The notes under the pieces are model-generated. The model had not been told where the DNA came from, made no database searches, and saw nothing but the letters and a program-made list of their open reading frames with translations. 64,000 nucleotides of DNA from Streptococcus toyakuensis. Its GTDB lineage: Bacteria; Bacillota; Bacilli; Lactobacillales; Streptococcaceae. Below, piece after piece: positions 39,619-48,450 of this stretch. The stretch is taken from the NCBI RefSeq assembly GCF_024346585.1, contig NZ_AP024523.1:1187001-1251000 (forward strand), read 5' to 3'. Positions within the stretch are counted from its first letter, which is position 1; each line of letters opens with the position of its first letter. Position numbers and translations under genes: made by a program.

Positions 39619-41106
39619 ATGTCATCTAAGGTTATTGTTACAATTTTCGGTGCGAGTGGAGACCTGGCTAAACGCAAGCTCTACCCTTCCCTTTTTAGAC
39701 TTTATAAATCCGGCAATCTTTCCAAGCACTTTGCAGTTATTGGAACTGCCCGTCGTCCTTGGAGCAAGGAATATTTTGAATCTGTTGTAGTCGAATCGAT
39801 CCTTGATTTGGCAGATAGTACCGAACAGGCTCAAGAATTCGCTAGTCACTTCTACTATCAAAGTCATGATGTCAATGATACAGAACACTACATTGCTTTG
39901 CGTCAATTGCAGGCTGAACTAAATGACAAGTACCAAGCTGAACACAACAAGCTCTTCTTCTTGTCTATGGCACCTCAGTTCTTTGGAACTATCGCAAAAC
40001 ACCTCAAGTCTGAAAACATTGTGGATGGTAAAGGTTTTGAGCGCTTAATCGTTGAAAAACCATTTGGTACAGATTACGCAACTGCAAGCAAGTTGAATGA
40101 CGAGCTCCTAGCAACATTTGACGAAGAACAAATTTTCCGTATTGATCATTATCTTGGTAAGGAAATGATCCAAAGTATCTTTGCAGTTCGCTTTGCCAAC
40201 CTGATTTTCGAAAACGTTTGGAACAAGGAATTTATCGACAATGTTCAAATTACCTTTGCGGAGCGCTTGGGTGTAGAAGAACGTGGTGGCTACTATGACC
40301 AATCAGGTGCCCTCCGTGATATGGTACAGAACCATACACTCCAACTTCTTTCTCTCCTTGCTATGGACAAGCCAGCAAGCTTCACAAAAGACGAGATTCG
40401 TGCTGAGAAGATTAAAGTCTTTAAAAACCTCTATCATCCAACTGATGAAGAGCTTAAAGAACACTTTATCCGTGGTCAATACCGCTCTGGTAAGATTGAT
40501 GGCATGAAATATATCTCTTATCGTAGCGAACCAAATGTAAATCCAGAATCAACAACTGAAACTTTTGCATCTGGTGCCTTCTTTGTAGACAGCGATCGAT
40601 TCCGTGGTGTTCCTTTCTTCTTCCGTACTGGTAAACGTCTAACTGAAAAAGGAACTCATGTCAACATCGTCTTTAAACAAATGGATTCTATCTTTGGTGA
40701 GCCACTTGCTCCAAACATCTTGACCATCTATATCCAACCAACAGAAGGCTTCTCTCTTAGCCTAAATGGGAAGCAAGTAGGAGAAGAATTCAACTTGGCT
40801 CCCAACTCACTTGATTACCGTACAGATGCGACCGCAACTGGTGCTTCTCCAGAACCATACGAGAAATTGATTTATGATGTCTTAAATAACAACTCAACTA
40901 ACTTTAGCCACTGGGATGAAGTTGGTGCGTCATGGAAATTGATTGACCGTATCGAAGAGCTCTGGGCTGAAAATGGTGCCCCACTTCATGACTATAAAGC
41001 TGGAAGCATGGGACCTCAAGCTAGCTTTGATCTACTTGAAAAATTCGGTGCCAAATGGACTTGGCAACCAGATATCGCCTATCGTCAAGATGGTCGTTTA
41101 GAATAA
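39619..41106 (+). CDS. zwf: Glucose-6-phosphate 1-dehydrogenase
   Basis: The 495-residue enzyme oxidises glucose-6-phosphate to 6-phosphogluconolactone, making NADPH in the oxidative pentose phosphate pathway. The coenzyme loop GASGDLAKRKLYPSL opens the protein and the active-site block RIDHYLGKEMIQSIFAVRF is intact. The reading frame has its own promoter and a strong bidirectional terminator shared with convergent ftsY. Confidence 0.97.
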   Translation: MSSKVIVTIFGASGDLAKRKLYPSLFRLYKSGNLSKHFAVIGTARRPWSKEYFESVVVESILDLADSTEQAQEFASHFYYQSHDVNDTEHYIALRQLQAELNDKYQAEHNKLFFLSMAPQFFGTIAKHLKSENIVDGKGFERLIVEKPFGTDYATASKLNDELLATFDEEQIFRIDHYLGKEMIQSIFAVRFANLIFENVWNKEFIDNVQITFAERLGVEERGGYYDQSGALRDMVQNHTLQLLSLLAMDKPASFTKDEIRAEKIKVFKNLYHPTDEELKEHFIRGQYRSGKIDGMKYISYRSEPNVNPESTTETFASGAFFVDSDRFRGVPFFFRTGKRLTEKGTHVNIVFKQMDSIFGEPLAPNILTIYIQPTEGFSLSLNGKQVGEEFNLAPNSLDYRTDATATGASPEPYEKLIYDVLNNNSTNFSHWDEVGASWKLIDRIEELWAENGAPLHDYKAGSMGPQASFDLLEKFGAKWTWQPDIAYRQDGRLE

Positions 41107-41107
41107 C

Positions 41108-41143
41108 AAAAAATCCTGCAAGTTTGTACCTTGCAGGATTTTT
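41108..41143. terminator. Bidirectional intrinsic terminator between zwf and ftsY
   Basis: A thirteen-base stem AAAATCCTGCAAG/CTTGCAGGATTTT has A and T tracts on the two sides, so it can end transcription from both convergent genes. Confidence 0.88.
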
Positions 41144-41151
41144 ACTTCTAA

Positions 41152-42426
41152 TTAGATTAAGCCTTCCAAGAGACCCTTCATAAAGTTTTCTGAATTAAAT
41201 TCTCCAATATCATCGATTTTTTCACCAAAACCAATCAATTTTACAGGAATATTGAGTTCTTCACGGATGGCTAGAACAACACCACCTCGAGCAGTTCCAT
41301 CAATCTTAGTCAAGACAATTCCAGTTAATGGCGTGATTTTTGAAAATTCTTTGGCCTGTACCAGGGCATTTTGACCCGTTGATGCATCAAGAGCCAAGAA
41401 GGTTTCATGTGGTGCTTCTGGTACAACACGTTTGATGATACGACCAATCTTTTCCAGCTCAGCCATAAGGTTATCCTTATTTTGCAAACGACCAGCAGTA
41501 TCAATCATAAGAATATCAATTCCTTCTGCTACAGCTCGTTCCATCCCATCAAAGACAACGCTAGCTGGATCAGCTTTTTCAGGCCCCGTCACAACAGGAA
41601 CATCAACACGACGGCCCCATTCTGCTAGCTGGGCAACGGCTCCCGCACGGAAGGTATCTGCTGCTACTAGCATGACTTTTTTGCCAGCTTGCTTGTAACG
41701 ATGAGCTAATTTCCCAATAGAAGTTGTCTTCCCAACACCGTTCACACCGACGAAGAGCATAACTGTCAAACCATCTTGGAAATGGATTTGTTCATCGTAG
41801 TTGCCATCCTTTTCGTAGAGTTCAACCAATTTCTCGATAATGACACGGCGAAGTGCATCAGGCTTCTTAGCGTTTTCGAGTTTAGCTTCATAGCGAAGCT
41901 CTTCTGTTAGGTTAGAAGCGACCTGCACACCGACGTCACTCATGATGAGCAATTCTTCCAATTCTTCGAAGAAGTCTTCATCGACAGAACGGAAGTTAGC
42001 AAAGAAGGCATTCAAGCGTGCTCCGAAGCCTGTACGAGTTTTCTTAAGACTGCGGTCATATTTTTCCTGAACAGTTTCTTCTACTTGAGACGTTTCTGGT
42101 TCAAGCACTTCAGAACTATTTTCTTCTACAGTCTCTAGGAGCTCAGTATTCTCTTCCTCTGTGACTTCTTCTGAGTTTAGCAATTCTTCGACTTTTTCTT
42201 GATGAACCTCTACATCTGGCTCTGAATCCAGACTTTCTTCAACTGTATCTTGATTTTCCTCTTCTTCGAGCAGACCTTCTTCAGAACTTTCAACTTCTGC
42301 CACTTCTTGAGAAACTTCCTCAGCTTCTGTATCTTCAGACAAATCAAGATTTTCCAGAGCTTCTTTTACAACTTCTTCGATTTTAGGTTCTTCTTTTTTT
42401 CCGAATAGACGGTCAAATAATCCCAT
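41152..42426 (-). CDS. ftsY: Signal recognition particle receptor FtsY
   Basis: The 424-residue protein has an acidic N-terminal A domain (about 15-115, mostly Glu, Val, Leu and Ser) that contacts membrane and translocon, then the NG GTPase: N domain about 125-215, P-loop GVNGVGKTTSIGKLA, DTAGRLQNKDNLM and TKIDGTARGG, with the closing GFGEKIDDIGEFN. It receives ribosome-SRP complexes for co-translational insertion. It is downstream of two Cof phosphatase genes, three bases after the first of them, on the same strand. Confidence 0.97.
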   Translation of the reverse strand: MGLFDRLFGKKEEPKIEEVVKEALENLDLSEDTEAEEVSQEVAEVESSEEGLLEEEENQDTVEESLDSEPDVEVHQEKVEELLNSEEVTEEENTELLETVEENSSEVLEPETSQVEETVQEKYDRSLKKTRTGFGARLNAFFANFRSVDEDFFEELEELLIMSDVGVQVASNLTEELRYEAKLENAKKPDALRRVIIEKLVELYEKDGNYDEQIHFQDGLTVMLFVGVNGVGKTTSIGKLAHRYKQAGKKVMLVAADTFRAGAVAQLAEWGRRVDVPVVTGPEKADPASVVFDGMERAVAEGIDILMIDTAGRLQNKDNLMAELEKIGRIIKRVVPEAPHETFLALDASTGQNALVQAKEFSKITPLTGIVLTKIDGTARGGVVLAIREELNIPVKLIGFGEKIDDIGEFNSENFMKGLLEGLI

Positions 42427-42429
42427 ATC

Positions 42430-43248
42430 TTAGTTCTCCTTTAGCACATATTCTTCGATAGCCCAGGCGACAGCCTCTTCATCATTGGTCATTGGCGTCA
42501 CTACATTTGCGACTGCCTTGACTTCAGGAACAGCGTTTTGCATGGCAACACCGAGCCCTGCCCATTCAATCATAGAGAGGTCATTGGCCTCGTCACCACA
42601 TGCCATGACTTGACTTTGGTTAATTCCAAGATGGCTGATCAGTTTTGCCAAACCTGTTGCTTTATGAACATTCTTTGGTGACCACTCTAGCAACATTTCA
42701 CGTGACTTAAAGATTTCATATTGATCAAACAATTCTGGAGAAATCTCTTGAATGGCTGCATCCAAGGGTTCTTGAGCAAAGGCAGTCACGCATTTATTAT
42801 AAGTCATTTGACTAGATAGGTCTTCAAAGTCAACTGGAACAAAAGTCAAAGCTGGATTGAATTTGGCATAAAGACTTTCTTGGTCAGATTGAATTTGATA
42901 AACAGTTCCTTCTGAGATGGCATCAAGAGGCAGTGATAATTTCTCTGTTTCCTCATACAAGCGTGCCACATCATCATATGAAAAGACTGTTTTATCAAGG
43001 ATTTCACCTGTATTTTTCTGAACCAAACCACCATTAAAAGTAATCGTATACTCATCTTCCTGACCATCAGTCCCTAGCTCATGGAGAAAGAAATCCATAG
43101 CTTTTAAAGGGCGACCAGTTGTCAATACGACCTTAATACCACGATCACGCGCAGCTTTCAAGGTTGCCTTGGTGCGATCCATCAGCCTTTTATCAGTAGT
43201 CAGCAAGGTACCGTCCAAGTCCAATGCAATCAATTTTATATCTGCCAT
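42430..43248 (-). CDS. Cof-type HAD-IIB sugar-phosphatase
   Basis: The 272-residue HAD hydrolase has motif I LDLDGTLLTTD (near 8-18), motif II TTGRPL, and motifs III/IV CGDEANDLSMIEWAGLGVAM with a type IIB cap domain between them. Members dephosphorylate sugar phosphates or flavin and pyridoxal phosphates with broad specificity, so no single substrate can be named. Its start overlaps the stop of the next Cof gene by one base. ftsY follows three bases after its stop. Confidence 0.92.
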   Translation of the reverse strand: MADIKLIALDLDGTLLTTDKRLMDRTKATLKAARDRGIKVVLTTGRPLKAMDFFLHELGTDGQEDEYTITFNGGLVQKNTGEILDKTVFSYDDVARLYEETEKLSLPLDAISEGTVYQIQSDQESLYAKFNPALTFVPVDFEDLSSQMTYNKCVTAFAQEPLDAAIQEISPELFDQYEIFKSREMLLEWSPKNVHKATGLAKLISHLGINQSQVMACGDEANDLSMIEWAGLGVAMQNAVPEVKAVANVVTPMTNDEEAVAWAIEEYVLKEN

Positions 43249-44039
43249 TATAAGCCCTCCATATAAGCTATAACCGACTGGTCCTTATGGTGACCAATCA
43301 CTGTCTCTGCTAATTCTAAAATTTCAGGTCGTGCATTTTCAGGAGCTACAGGATGTCCCACAACCTGCATCATATGCAAGTCATTTAGATTGTCTCCAAA
43401 AGCCATAACCTGATCCATTGTGATACCAAGTTTTTTAGCTAATTCAACAATAGCCACACCCTTATCGACATAGTCCAGAACAATATCAATGGATTCAAAA
43501 CCAGTTGTCATGGCCTTAACACCAGGAACGTTTTCATTGACCCAAGCTTCCCCAGCTTCTAGCGTTTCTTCTGTGAAGTTGGTTGTAAATTTGAAAATGT
43601 CATCTGTGATATCTTCCAAACTCGCTACTTTTTGGATATTTTCATTATAGTGCTGGCTCACTTTCAAATAGGTCTCATCAACCGTATCTAGAACATAAGC
43701 TCCCTTTTTTCCCGTCAAGAGCAGTTTATTGATATCTACATAAGGTGAAGTTTTCAGCATTTCAAAAGTTGATAGATAAAAGTCACGAGACATAGTCGCT
43801 TCATACAAGTCCTGACCTTGATATTCTACCAAACTGCCATTTTCCGCGATGAAAATAATGTCATCACGAACATCAGCAAATAATTTTTCTAGAGACAGAA
43901 ATCCGCGCCCTGAAGCTACCGCAAAGTAAATCCCTTTTTCCTTGTAGGAAGCCAAAAGAGACTTGAGGCGGTTCATATCAAAGCGTCCATTCCCATCTAG
44001 GAAGGTTCCGTCCATATCCGTTGCTACTAGTTTAATCAT
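43248..44039 (-). CDS. Cof-type HAD-IIB phosphatase, second paralogue
   Basis: The 263-residue protein has motif I ATDMDGTFLDGNG (near 6-18), SGRGF for motif II, and FGDNLNDLHMMQVVGHPVA for motifs III and IV. It shares the fold of its neighbour but little overall identity, so it is an old paralogue rather than a recent duplication. It is first in the Cof-Cof-ftsY run. Confidence 0.92.
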   Translation of the reverse strand: MIKLVATDMDGTFLDGNGRFDMNRLKSLLASYKEKGIYFAVASGRGFLSLEKLFADVRDDIIFIAENGSLVEYQGQDLYEATMSRDFYLSTFEMLKTSPYVDINKLLLTGKKGAYVLDTVDETYLKVSQHYNENIQKVASLEDITDDIFKFTTNFTEETLEAGEAWVNENVPGVKAMTTGFESIDIVLDYVDKGVAIVELAKKLGITMDQVMAFGDNLNDLHMMQVVGHPVAPENARPEILELAETVIGHHKDQSVIAYMEGL

Positions 44040-44219
44040 AAAATCTTTCTTACTCCGATTAGTAAATCTACCTTCTATTATACCATAGATAGCTAGAAAA
44101 AGGACGAGTCTATCAGCTTTACCTATCTTTTATCCTTTCCTACTAGCTAGTACTGATTTCAACTTAAAAACTCTTAAAAAATTAAAATCGTGCAACTTTT
44201 TTCAGACAGTTTTAAAAGA

Positions 44220-44248
44220 TTGATTTCCTTATATTTTTCCTTTATACT
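44220..44248 (+). promoter_or_regulatory. Promoter of the VIT1/CCC1-type gene
   Basis: TTGATT (44220-44225) and TATACT (44243-44248) are 17 bases apart, and the ATG with AAAGGAG follows 20 bases later. Confidence 0.7.
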
Positions 44249-44267
44249 GGATAAAAAGGAGAATAAT

Positions 44268-44963
44268 ATGTCAGAAACAAATCACGAAATTGATTCAAAT
44301 TTTGCAGGTCGTTTAAATATCCTGCGTGCGGGTGTGCTTGGTGCCAATGATGGGATTATTTCCATTGCTGGTGTGGTTATCGGGGTTGCTAGTGCCACGA
44401 CCAATATCTGGATTATCTTTTTATCAGGCTTTGCAGCTATTTTGACAGGTGCCTTTTCAATGGCTGGTGGAGAATATGTATCCGTTTCAACTCAAAAAGA
44501 TACCGAGGAAGCAGCCGTTGCGCGTGAGCAAGTCTTGCTAGACCAAGATATGGAACTAGCCAAAAAGTCCCTCTATGCTGCCTATATTCAAAATGGTGAG
44601 TGTGAAACATCAGCCCAACTTCTCACCAACAAAGCCTTTTTAAATAATCCGCTCAAGGCTTTGGTAGAGGAAAAATATGGGATTGAGTATGAAGTGTTTA
44701 CCAATCCTTGGCATGCTGCTATCTCTAGCTTTATTTCTTTTTTCCTTGGTAGCTTACCACCAATGCTTTCAATTACCATTTTCCCAAGTGAATACCGCAT
44801 CCCTGTTACTGTCCTTATCGTCGGTGTGGCCCTTCTTCTCACTGGTTACACTAGTGCCAAACTTGGAAAAGCCCCAACCAAAACAGCTATGATTCGAAAC
44901 CTAGCTATTGGTCTCTTGACTATGGGAGTTACTTTCCTGCTCGGACAACTTTTCAGCATTTAA
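44268..44963 (+). CDS. VIT1/CCC1 family iron/manganese-type transporter
   Basis: Using the ATG at 44268 (MSETNHEIDSNFAGRLN), which has AAAGGAG upstream, gives 231 residues. Five hydrophobic helices fit the VIT fold. The first helix region GRLNILRAGVLGANDGIISIAGVVIGVA is characteristic, as is AGGEYVSVSTQKDTE at the second helix end. The family exports or stores Fe2+ and Mn2+. Here a role in iron or manganese homeostasis at the plasma membrane is likely; the substrate is inferred. The stop codon touches the BOX element. Confidence 0.9.
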   Translation: MSETNHEIDSNFAGRLNILRAGVLGANDGIISIAGVVIGVASATTNIWIIFLSGFAAILTGAFSMAGGEYVSVSTQKDTEEAAVAREQVLLDQDMELAKKSLYAAYIQNGECETSAQLLTNKAFLNNPLKALVEEKYGIEYEVFTNPWHAAISSFISFFLGSLPPMLSITIFPSEYRIPVTVLIVGVALLLTGYTSAKLGKAPTKTAMIRNLAIGLLTMGVTFLLGQLFSI

Positions 44964-45114
44964 TACTCTTCGAAAATCTCTTCAAACCACGTCAGCGTTG
45001 CCTTGCCGTAGATATGGTCGCTGACTTCGTCAGTCTTATCTACAACCTCAAAACTGTGTTTTGAGCAACCTGTGGCTAGCTTCCTAGTTTGCTCTTTGAT
45101 TTTCATTGAGTATA
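44964..45114 (+). repeat. BOX element with boxA, boxB and boxC
   Basis: The 151-base element starts TACTCTTCGAAAATC, carries the boxA end CAGCGTTGCCTTGCCGTAG, a boxB centre with GCTGACTTCGTCAG and ACCTCAAAACTGTGTTTTGAG, and ends boxC TTTTCATTGAGTATA. It is the only copy here with a full boxB. It begins directly after the preceding stop codon. Confidence 0.92.
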
Positions 45115-45124
45115 AAATACAAGA

Positions 45125-45158
45125 AATACCTCGATTTTGAAGTCGAGGTATCTTTTTT
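45125..45158 (+). terminator. Intrinsic terminator after the VIT gene and BOX
   Basis: Stem ATACCTCGA/TCGAGGTAT closes a loop of about eight bases and is followed by CTTTTTT on the plus strand. The convergent permease gene ends next to it. Confidence 0.75.
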
Positions 45159-47145
45159 ACATTTGGACAATCTTGCGATAACTTCTTGAAGTAATCATGA
45201 AAATCAGCACATAGGCGATGAGGAAGATAGCGCAGATAGACAAGGTCACAGTCAACATCATATTCGTATCTATTACACCAATCACTTTTAAAATCAGACT
45301 AAGCATATGGTAGGCAAAGGCTAGATGTATGAAGGCAAAAAGCAAAGGAAGGAAGAAAACAGTTAAAACCTGTTTGTTAATAGTTTGCTTGATTTGCTTT
45401 TGATCTAAACCGACTTTCTGCAAGATAATAAAGCGCTCACGGTCTTCATAGCCTTCAGAAATTTGTTTGTAGTAGATGACCAGAACAGTTCCGACCATAA
45501 AGATAATGGATAGGAAAATACCGATAAAGAAGACACCACCAAAGAGGGCACTCATCTGAGAACTAGCATCTGCTAGATTGCTACCGTAAACATAGCTACC
45601 TTCCGTGTTTAATTGAGCATTAAACTGATTGAGGTATTTATCATATTCTTCAGCGACCTTGAGTTGTTCTTCTTCGTTGGCATTTACATTCATACCACCG
45701 TAAAACTGATTATAGATAGCCGAATCTGGGAATTGATCCAAAAAGGCTTGTAAATTAGGTACAACAAGGTAATTGTAATCAGCAGTCAAAATATTAAACT
45801 GATTTGGAACATGGTTTACAATGAAATCTTTAGTAAATTCTTCTTTGACAGAAAATTGATGATCATTTAGAGTTAGAGCTTTCTGTTCTTTAACTCCCTC
45901 ATTCTTTGCAAAGAGTCCGACCTCATTTCCTGATAGAGACAATTTTTGGCCAGTCATATTTTCATAATCTTTTTGGTCAAATACCATGAAAACTGTTGTG
46001 GGTTGGACACGATTTTGTCCTTTTTCAAAAAGGGTTAACTTGCTACCTTCTTGGTTTGCAACACCAAAGTAAGCGTAACGAAGAACTTCTTTCTCTTTAA
46101 TCTTATAACCTTTGTCACTTGCAAACTGGCTCAAGAGTTTGTCCAAGTCTTCTTTTTCAACATTTTGTCCTGAAACCCCAAAATCATGAGGATTTAGAAC
46201 TTTTTTAAAGCTTTCTGAGGCATTGAAAATACTAGTCGCTGCTGACATGGTTACCAAAACCATTGTTGACAAAATAGCGATAGTTGCTAGTCCAACCGCA
46301 TTTTTCTTCATACGGAAAATCAAGTTGGACACTGAGATAAGGTTATTGGGCTGGTAATAGTATTTCTTGTTTTTCTTTAAGATTTGAAGGAAAACTGTAA
46401 TTCCTGCATTGAACAAAAGATAAGTACCAAAGATAACCAGCAAAACAGCTAAGAAGAAGATTGTTAGGGCTGTAAGAGGATCTTTTACAGTAAGCGCAAG
46501 ATAATAACCAATACCTAAACTAATCGCACCAAGAATAGTTTGGAGAGGAAGGAAACGTCCTTTTTTCTCACCACTAGCTTTTTCACGAGAAAGCTGGAGG
46601 GCATTCATACGGGCGATTCGAAGGGCATTCAGGAACATGAGGCCTAGGAAAATCAATCCAAAGACAACAAGTACTGTAATGACAACTTTCATCTGGAAGG
46701 TGGCGACCAGTTCAACCTTCAATTTCATCAGTTTGAGCAAGAATGCAAAAATCAACTTGTCAAATAAGGCTCCAATACCGATACCTGCTCCAACAGTTAG
46801 AATTCCAAATAGCACTAACTCTTTAAAGGTCATACTGATTAGATGGCGCTTCTCCAAGCCCAACATGCCATAAATCCCTAGTTCCTTGGAACGGTTTTTC
46901 ATAACAAAACTATTTGCATAAAGGACGATAATAGCTGACGCAAGGGTGACGACAAACATACCAAATCCAAGAGTAGCTTGAATGGTTGTCCCTCCACGGA
47001 TTTCCGAAATCTTGGGATTGAAGGTTAGAGAGTAAAAGAGATAGGTGACGGTGACTGCCAAGAGAACAGCCAGCGCAAAAGGATAGTAGAGTTTGCGGTT
47101 TTTAATCAAGTTCGATACCGCTAACTTATTGGTTAATCGAAACAT
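45157..47145 (-). CDS. BceB-type ABC transporter permease
   Basis: The 662-residue protein has ten predicted helices in the BceB order (one near 20-40, three about 55-165, two about 195-245, one near 285, then a large outside domain about 310-520, and three at the C-terminus about 530-650). The FtsX-like repeat is present around both helix groups. Such permeases, with their ATPase and a BceRS-type two-component system, sense and remove bacitracin, lantibiotics and other wall-targeting peptides by freeing lipid targets. The start is one base after the ATPase stop. No BceS or BceR gene is in the window. Confidence 0.92.
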   Translation of the reverse strand: MFRLTNKLAVSNLIKNRKLYYPFALAVLLAVTVTYLFYSLTFNPKISEIRGGTTIQATLGFGMFVVTLASAIIVLYANSFVMKNRSKELGIYGMLGLEKRHLISMTFKELVLFGILTVGAGIGIGALFDKLIFAFLLKLMKLKVELVATFQMKVVITVLVVFGLIFLGLMFLNALRIARMNALQLSREKASGEKKGRFLPLQTILGAISLGIGYYLALTVKDPLTALTIFFLAVLLVIFGTYLLFNAGITVFLQILKKNKKYYYQPNNLISVSNLIFRMKKNAVGLATIAILSTMVLVTMSAATSIFNASESFKKVLNPHDFGVSGQNVEKEDLDKLLSQFASDKGYKIKEKEVLRYAYFGVANQEGSKLTLFEKGQNRVQPTTVFMVFDQKDYENMTGQKLSLSGNEVGLFAKNEGVKEQKALTLNDHQFSVKEEFTKDFIVNHVPNQFNILTADYNYLVVPNLQAFLDQFPDSAIYNQFYGGMNVNANEEEQLKVAEEYDKYLNQFNAQLNTEGSYVYGSNLADASSQMSALFGGVFFIGIFLSIIFMVGTVLVIYYKQISEGYEDRERFIILQKVGLDQKQIKQTINKQVLTVFFLPLLFAFIHLAFAYHMLSLILKVIGVIDTNMMLTVTLSICAIFLIAYVLIFMITSRSYRKIVQM

Positions 47146-47146
47146 A

Positions 47147-47905
47147 CTAATTCACCTCGCTTGCCATGACAGTCAAGGTATCAGAAATTTCTTGGAACAT
47201 CTGACGTTCTGTCTTCTCTCCACGGTAGATTTGGTTGTAAAGAATGCCGTCTTTGATAAAGAGTACACGTTTAGCTCTGCTAGCTGCTGCTGTTGAGTGG
47301 GTTACCATGAGAATAGTTTGGCCACGCTCATTGATTTCATCAAAGACATCAAGTAAGGCTGCAGATGACTTGGAATCAAGGGCTCCTGTTGGCTCATCCG
47401 CAAGGAGAATTTCAGGTTCTGTGATGATGGCGCGGGCTACTGCTACACGCTGTTTCTGCCCACCTGAAATCTCGTAAGGATACTTCTCTTGCAATTGGTT
47501 GATACCAAGATTCTCAGCTGTCACCACCAATTTCTTCATCATCTCCGTAATGGGTCTTCTTGACAAGACAAGCGGAAGCAAGATATTATCCTTTACAGAG
47601 AGAGTATCTAGCAAGTTAAAGTCTTGGAAGACAAAGCCCAGCTTTTCACGACGGAAGCTAGAAGCCTGTGAATTTTTAATGGTTGCTGTATCAGTTCCAT
47701 TCAGATAAACCTGACCACGAGTTGGTTTATCCAGCATAGCTAGGATATTGAGAAGAGTTGATTTACCAGAACCAGACTCACCCATGATGGCAACGTAGTC
47801 ACCCTTTTCGACGGTAAAGTGAATATCCTTGAGAGCTTCTACTTGGTTGCCCTGAAAACGAGTTTTATAAATTTTTTGAACGTGTTTTACATCTAAAAGT
47901 GTCAT
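47147..47905 (-). CDS. BceA-type ABC transporter ATP-binding protein
   Basis: The ATG at 47905 ([19 protein letters not shown], 252 residues) has AGGAG upstream; a longer reading upstream is in the small ORF zone. Walker [15 protein letters not shown] (near 43), signature [14 protein letters not shown], Walker [17 protein letters not shown] and the H-loop VTHSTAAA are present. It drives BceB, whose gene follows two bases later. Together they form a peptide-sensing and resistance exporter. Confidence 0.94.
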   Translation of the reverse strand: MTLLDVKHVQKIYKTRFQGNQVEALKDIHFTVEKGDYVAIMGESGSGKSTLLNILAMLDKPTRGQVYLNGTDTATIKNSQASSFRREKLGFVFQDFNLLDTLSVKDNILLPLVLSRRPITEMMKKLVVTAENLGINQLQEKYPYEISGGQKQRVAVARAIITEPEILLADEPTGALDSKSSAALLDVFDEINERGQTILMVTHSTAAASRAKRVLFIKDGILYNQIYRGEKTERQMFQEISDTLTVMASEVN

Positions 47906-47919
47906 GAGAATCTCCTTTC

Positions 47920-48030
47920 TTAATATCCCATCAAATGAAATGTTGCTTGCATCATAGCGCATCCCAGCTGAACGCGCTCGATATCTTTATGGCTTGGTTT
48001 TCTTGTTTTCTTCTGTAAAATTTGTTTCAT
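47920..48030 (-). CDS. Small ORF of 36 residues upstream of bceAB
   Basis: ATG at 48030, preceded by AAAGGAG, opens a 36-residue frame MKQILQKKTRKPSHKDIERV then QLGCAMMQATFHLMGY. The stop is 14 bases before the BceA start, inside the same transcript. The N-terminal half is basic and the C-terminal half mildly hydrophobic. I do not recognise it. It could be a translated regulatory peptide that couples to bceA or a small membrane-associated protein. The good ribosome site and tight spacing favour real translation. Confidence 0.6.
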   Translation of the reverse strand: MKQILQKKTRKPSHKDIERVQLGCAMMQATFHLMGY

Positions 48031-48114
48031 GATGATACTCCTTTGTTCTTTATGAGTCTAGTTTACATCAAAAAAAGACCGCTTGCCATAACCTAACCTT
48101 ACAAAAGAGACTTT

Positions 48115-48136
48115 AATCTTACATTTTTGTAAGATT
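48115..48136. promoter_or_regulatory. Candidate BceR-type operator
   Basis: The perfect inverted repeat AATCTTAC/GTAAGATT contains TTACA-N4-TGTAA (48119-48132), which fits the consensus I remember for BceR-like response regulators. It lies about 85 bases upstream of the small ORF leading into bceAB. Confidence 0.65.
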
Positions 48137-48194
48137 GGAGGAAATGTAGATATTTTATTAAAAATATTTTACCATAAAAAGAAAGCAAGAAGAA

Positions 48195-48216
48195 AACCCT
48201 TGCGGATACAAGGGTT
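48195..48216 (-). terminator. Hairpin, probable terminator downstream of the gene-pair cassette
   Basis: Perfect eight-base stem AACCCTTG/CAAGGGTT with a six-base loop; on the minus strand it is followed by TTCTTCTT. It lies about 60 bases past the pspC-like remnant. Confidence 0.55.
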
Positions 48217-48273
48217 CAAAAATTTTAAAATAGATTAGTCGAATTCATAGACTAACAGTAAAATAACTGTTTC

Positions 48274-48340
48274 TACCTCACCAAAACCATCCATCATTTT
48301 CTTCAATAGCTTGGACTTCTTTGCGTTTCTTTTTCAGCAT
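48274..48340 (-). pseudogene. 3' remnant of a pspC-like gene
   Basis: On the minus strand about 20 codons read MLKKKRKEVQAIEENDGWFW and stop. This matches the end of the intact pspC-like protein (KRKEAQAIDDTEGWFW). The 55 bases 48274-48328 align with 50863-50917 with seven mismatches. Nothing of the N-terminal PspC domain is present. Confidence 0.85.
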
Positions 48341-48450
48341 TTAATAGTTATTGACTGATTTAACTTAATAAAACTAATTTCAGATAGAAAAAAATTGTCT
48401 TTTATAATTATAAATATATTCGTACTTATAAAAGATATTCAATCCGACTA

